Shown here in pieces: positions 61,333 through 64,000 of a stretch of 64,000 nt of DNA. Source of the stretch: Hassallia sp050875635 (GTDB lineage Bacteria; Cyanobacteriota; Cyanobacteriia; Cyanobacteriales; Nostocaceae); contig NZ_JBPAOH010000005.1 in NCBI RefSeq assembly GCF_050875635.1, positions 50,596-114,595 of the forward strand, given 5' to 3'. The position numbers were made by a program, and so were the translations under genes. The notes below the pieces were generated by a model. That model ran no database searches, was not told where the DNA came from, and worked only from the letters and a program-made list of their open reading frames with translations. Position 1 is the first letter of the stretch. Every line of letters starts with the position of its first letter.

Positions 61333-61818
61333 ATGCAAGACGCAATTACCGCTGTCATTAACTCTTCAGACGTTCAAGGTAAGTACCTCGATACCTCTGC
61401 TTTAGAGAAACTAAAAGGCTACTTCTCAACTGGTGAACTGCGCGTTCGTGCTGCTACCAGCATCAGCGCTAATGCTTCGGCGATCGTCAAGGAAGCTGTA
61501 GCAAAGTCCTTGTTGTACTCTGACATCACCCGTCCCGGTGGTAACATGTACACCACCCGTCGCTATGCTGCTTGCATCCGCGATTTGGACTACTACTTGC
61601 GTTATTCTACCTACGCTATGTTGGCTGGAGATCCTTCCATCCTCGATGAGCGCGTGTTGAATGGCTTGAAAGAAACCTACAATTCCTTGGGTGTACCCGT
61701 TGGTGCAACCGTGCAATCTATCCAAGCAATGAAGGAAGTAACTGCTAGCTTGGTAGGTCCTGACGCCGGTAAGGAAATGGGCGTTTACTTCGACTATATC
61801 TCCTCTGGCTTGAGCTAA
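61333..61818 (+). CDS. apcB: allophycocyanin beta subunit
   Basis: The 161-residue protein begins MQDAITAVINSSDVQGKYLD. The chromophore Cys81 is in YAACIRDLDYYLRYSTYAML, and Asn71 (GGNMYTT) is the residue usually gamma-N-methylated in beta subunits. AAGGA precedes the ATG. It lies between apcA and apcC. Confidence 0.98.
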   Translation: MQDAITAVINSSDVQGKYLDTSALEKLKGYFSTGELRVRAATSISANASAIVKEAVAKSLLYSDITRPGGNMYTTRRYAACIRDLDYYLRYSTYAMLAGDPSILDERVLNGLKETYNSLGVPVGATVQSIQAMKEVTASLVGPDAGKEMGVYFDYISSGLS

Positions 61819-62064
61819 GAGCTAGTCAGCGCTTAATGATTTAGGTGCGGCTTGATTAAGGTCTGGAAATCAATCGTGAGTGCTAGAAAGTTATTTCGCT
61901 TGTCTTTTTAAATTTAAATATTTGGAGTGATGAGTGTTAACTGTCTAGTATTGATGATTGATTTCCAGCCTTGGAGTGATTAATTTAAAGATTTGCGTAA
62001 AAAATACACTCCCATTTTTTAGACATAAAAAAGTTTTCACCAAAGATACAGGAGATTTAACCCG

Positions 62065-62268
62065 ATGCGGATGTTTAAAATTACCGCTTGCGTTCCCAGT
62101 CAAACTCGCATTCGCACTCAACGCGAACTGCAAAATACCTACTTCACCAAGCTGGTTCCCTATGACAACTGGTTTCGCGAACAGCAGCGCATTATGAAAA
62201 TGGGCGGCAAAATCGTCAAGGTGGAACTAGCAACTGGCAAGCAAGGTGTCAATACTGGGTTACTGTAA
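62065..62268 (+). CDS. apcC: phycobilisome 7.8-kDa core linker
   Basis: The 67-residue basic linker of the CpcD-like fold reads MRMFKITACVPSQTRIRTQR and NTYFTKLVPYDNWFREQQRI. The C-terminal part is MGGKIVKVELATGKQGVNTG. It caps core cylinders. AGGAG lies ten bases before the ATG. The 246-base gap after apcB has no gene. A strong terminator follows at 62303. Confidence 0.96.
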   Translation: MRMFKITACVPSQTRIRTQRELQNTYFTKLVPYDNWFREQQRIMKMGGKIVKVELATGKQGVNTGLL

Positions 62269-62302
62269 TTCCTATATAACAAAAATTATTGTAGGGAGTT
62301 GC

Positions 62303-62330
62303 AAAGAGGTCAATGATGACCTCTTTTTTG
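62303..62330 (+). terminator. intrinsic terminator after apcC
   Basis: AAAGAGGTCA (62303-62312) pairs with TGACCTCTTT (62317-62326) around ATGA, followed by TTTG. It is a 10-bp perfect stem with a T run, placed 35 bases after the apcC stop. Confidence 0.9.
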
Positions 62331-62331
62331 T

Positions 62332-63140
62332 TTACGTAGTCGTGGACGGGGAAACCCCGCCCCTACTGTTTGGTATAATCTGTTTTTCAATTTGATCGCA
62401 CGCTAGACAAACACCATTCTCTAATTGGATAATGCGTTTGATTTGTGTTGCTTTTGCTGCATAGCTGGGATTATCTAACAATTCACGCAATTCTTTTGCA
62501 GCCGATGAAGCTGAATACTGCTTGCGGGAAATGGTGCGGGAAGTTCCTAAGCGTTGGACTCGTGCTGCGTTGTCCGGTTGGTCGTGGCTGTAGGGCATTA
62601 CGAGGGTAGGACGACCTGCCCGTAACGCTTGAGCTGTCGTACCAATACCTCCTTGATGAGGATCGCACCAAACCGACGCAGTTTAGCTAAAAATGGAAAT
62701 GGAGCTAACACTGGCGGATCGTAAGCAGAGAAAAATGAAATCGGTGCCATAGCACTTGATGCCCATCGCATTTCTAATTTTTCTGCTACTAATGGAGCTG
62801 CAACAACTCCTTCACCAGCAAAGATAAAATCTGCATCTTTTGCACTGTCCATCAAGTCCGAATACATCTGGCGCAAACTCGGACAAATCCATTTTCGGAT
62901 AATATATTCCGATCCTGTTTGCAAATCCATTACCCGTGCCATTTCTTGAGGATCGTTGAGCGCGGTATTGTCAGGACGCATCCGGTGAAACTCAAATCCC
63001 AAAGCTTCAATTTTAGCTTGATATTCTTTGTGGGTTGCAAACACAACATCATGACCGCGTTGCCGCAATTCGAGCGCGATCGCTATTTTCGGATGAAGAT
63101 CGCCAAGAGAACCAATCGTGGTTACAACTATTCGACTCAC
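62332..63140 (-). pseudogene. family 1 glycosyltransferase with internal deletion
   Basis: The N-terminal part (from GTG 63140, SRIVVTTIGSLGDLHPKIAI, GHDVVFATHKEYQAKIEALG, FAGEGVVAAPLVAEKLEMRW) is a GT1-type glycosyltransferase. At AKLRRF near 62680 it jumps, with a frame change, to the C-terminal donor site WCDPHQGGIGTTAQALRAGR and PTLVMPYSHDQPDNAARVQR. About 200 residues of the middle are missing. The tail (SRGGVSPSTTT) reads a GGGGCGGGGTTTCC repeat. The original enzyme was probably like the UDP-sugar transferases of natural-product or lipid glycosylation. It is inactive as read. Confidence 0.8.
62338..62365. repeat. GACGGGGAAACCCCGCCCCTAC repeat
   Basis: A GC-rich unit of the same family as the RAYT-associated repeats at 29130-29222 and 29769-29792 (GGGGCGGGG core). 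It lies at the decayed 3' end of the glycosyltransferase pseudogene. Confidence 0.75.
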
Positions 63141-63174
63141 TATTTTACCTGCTATATAAAACCTAGACAAGTCT

Positions 63175-63231
63175 AGACATTTACTTCTTTCTTCACAGGG
63201 AGCATGGAAGCGGTTATCCCTCGGAAAGCAT
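63175..63231 (-). ncRNA. candidate omega-RNA and right end of IS605-type element
   Basis: On the minus strand, directly after the tnpB stop, the sequence GGCGTGAATGCTTTCCGAGG, then GATAACCGCTTCCATGCTCC, fits the position where omega RNA overlaps the 3' end of tnpB in known systems. AAGTAAATGTCTAGACTTGT follows and may be the element end. Exact ends and folding cannot be checked by eye. The guide would be the sequence next to the right end. Confidence 0.4.
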
Positions 63232-64000
63232 TCACGCCTTAGCCAGACGCGATAGATTGATTGCTGCGTTCAAGTCGCGGTCAATAACAAAACCGCAATG
63301 ACCACATTTAAACACTCGTTCTTTTAACGTGAGCGTTTCTTTTTTGCAGCCACAATTACTACAAGTCTTGGATGATGGATACCACCTATCCGCCAAAATT
63401 AGCACAGCAACAAACTTCTTGGATTTATATTCAAGTTGTCGCCTGAATTCATAAAACCCACAATCAGTAATGGATTGAGCAAGCTTATGGTTAGCCATCA
63501 TACCGCTAACATTCAAGTTTTCGACTACTATTACAGCGTGGTTTTTGCATAAGTAGTTGGTAACTTTATGAAGTGAGTCTTTGCGAATGTTTGAAACACG
63601 GTTATGGTGTTTCGCTAGCTTGATTTTTGACTTATGACGATTGGCGCTGCCTTTCTCTTTTCGGGAATGAGCTTTCGACAATCGTTTGAATTTTTGGATA
63701 TTTTTCTTGTAAGCTTTCGGATTAGGGAATGTAACACCAGTGCTGAGTGTAGCCAGTTCCTTGATTCCCAAGTCCACGCCTACAATATCTACAGATTTCG
63801 GTGTTAGTGGGCATTTTTGTTCATATGCAAATGCAATGTACCAGTCATCAGCTATCCGAGATATTGATAACTTAGTAGTCGTGGTATGGGGCAATCTTTC
63901 ATAAGTTTTGACCCAACCTATAGTAGGTAGCTTGACACGCACACCGCCGACAGGGATGGGTTTACCACTAGCGTCAATAGTGAAAGAATCATTCTGACCT
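63232..64000 (-). CDS. tnpB: TnpB RNA-guided nuclease of IS200/IS605 family, 5' end beyond window
   Basis: The frame is open from the right edge (GQNDSFTIDASGKPIPVGGV) to the stop at 63232, so the first part is outside the window. The RuvC active site is complete: VDIVGVDLGIKELATLSTGV (first Asp), VIVVENLNVSGMMANHKLAQ (Glu) and FVIDRDLNAAINLSRLAKA (last Asp). The zinc ribbon has KTCSNCGCKKETL and VFKCGHCGFV. TnpB uses an omega RNA to cut DNA and keep its transposon. No tnpA is visible in the window. It seems active by motif. Confidence 0.92.
   Translation of the reverse strand, partial: GQNDSFTIDASGKPIPVGGVRVKLPTIGWVKTYERLPHTTTTKLSISRIADDWYIAFAYEQKCPLTPKSVDIVGVDLGIKELATLSTGVTFPNPKAYKKNIQKFKRLSKAHSRKEKGSANRHKSKIKLAKHHNRVSNIRKDSLHKVTNYLCKNHAVIVVENLNVSGMMANHKLAQSITDCGFYEFRRQLEYKSKKFVAVLILADRWYPSSKTCSNCGCKKETLTLKERVFKCGHCGFVIDRDLNAAINLSRLAKA

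Overview
The window is chromosomal DNA from a cyanobacterium, most likely a filamentous Nostocales-type strain (Nostoc/Calothrix/Tolypothrix relatives). The evidence is the allophycocyanin core cluster apcE-apcA-apcB-apcC, with an ApcE carrying four linker repeats as in pentacylindrical phycobilisome cores. Other markers are a DnaE N-terminal half ending in a split intein, the flavodiiron pair Flv3-Flv1, the carotenoid genes cruF/cruG, the seven-cistron cyanobacterial atp1-type operon plus atpI, and a tmRNA with a cyanobacterial tag. HIP1 octamers (GCGATCGC) are very abundant, and 7-bp simple repeats lie between genes.

Layout. 0-9.1 kb is an accessory zone of toxin-antitoxin modules, many decayed (HicBA, a CopG-like fragment, an orphan Phd, HigBA with a frameshifted toxin, DUF433/DUF5615). 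It also holds a truncated methyltransferase, a cyclic-peptide-type ABC exporter, DinB, a GNAT pseudogene, a cupin and a PTP-like protein. 9.25-14.3 kb carries three overlapping genes: a TPR-CHAT caspase-like protease, a small acidic protein and a coiled-coil protein with C-terminal membrane helices. This is the best candidate for an undescribed system, possibly a protease-triggered membrane effector. 14.3-29.1 kb holds rnhA, cruG, cruF, flv3-flv1, a dicarboxylate/amino-acid symporter, an MshEN-like/membrane fusion and dnaE-N. 29.1-34 kb is accessory again: a RAYT transposase with REP-like repeats, DsbA, a mazEF pair broken by an insertion, and three tandem CAP genes. 34-44.5 kb holds a hydrolase, rlmB, mini-RNase III, a STAS protein, carA, a retropepsin-like lipoprotein and trpD. 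45.2-52.2 kb is ssrA and the ATP synthase operon (all minus strand). 52.4-56.6 kb holds a methyltransferase and AT-rich orphan secreted or lipoprotein genes. 57-62.3 kb is the phycobilisome core cluster. The window ends in a deleted glycosyltransferase gene and a tnpB running off the right edge.

Functional links. The atp operon (F0 a, c, b', b; F1 delta, alpha, gamma), the apc cluster and Flv3/Flv1 serve photosynthetic energy conversion: light harvesting, electron-overflow protection and ATP synthesis. CruF/CruG make the sugar-bearing end of myxol-type carotenoids. A recurring oddity is that the short dispersed repeats normally found between genes also occur in frame inside coding sequences (CHAT protease, trpD, ABC exporter, cruG). 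All identifications come from reading motifs by eye; no database search was run.
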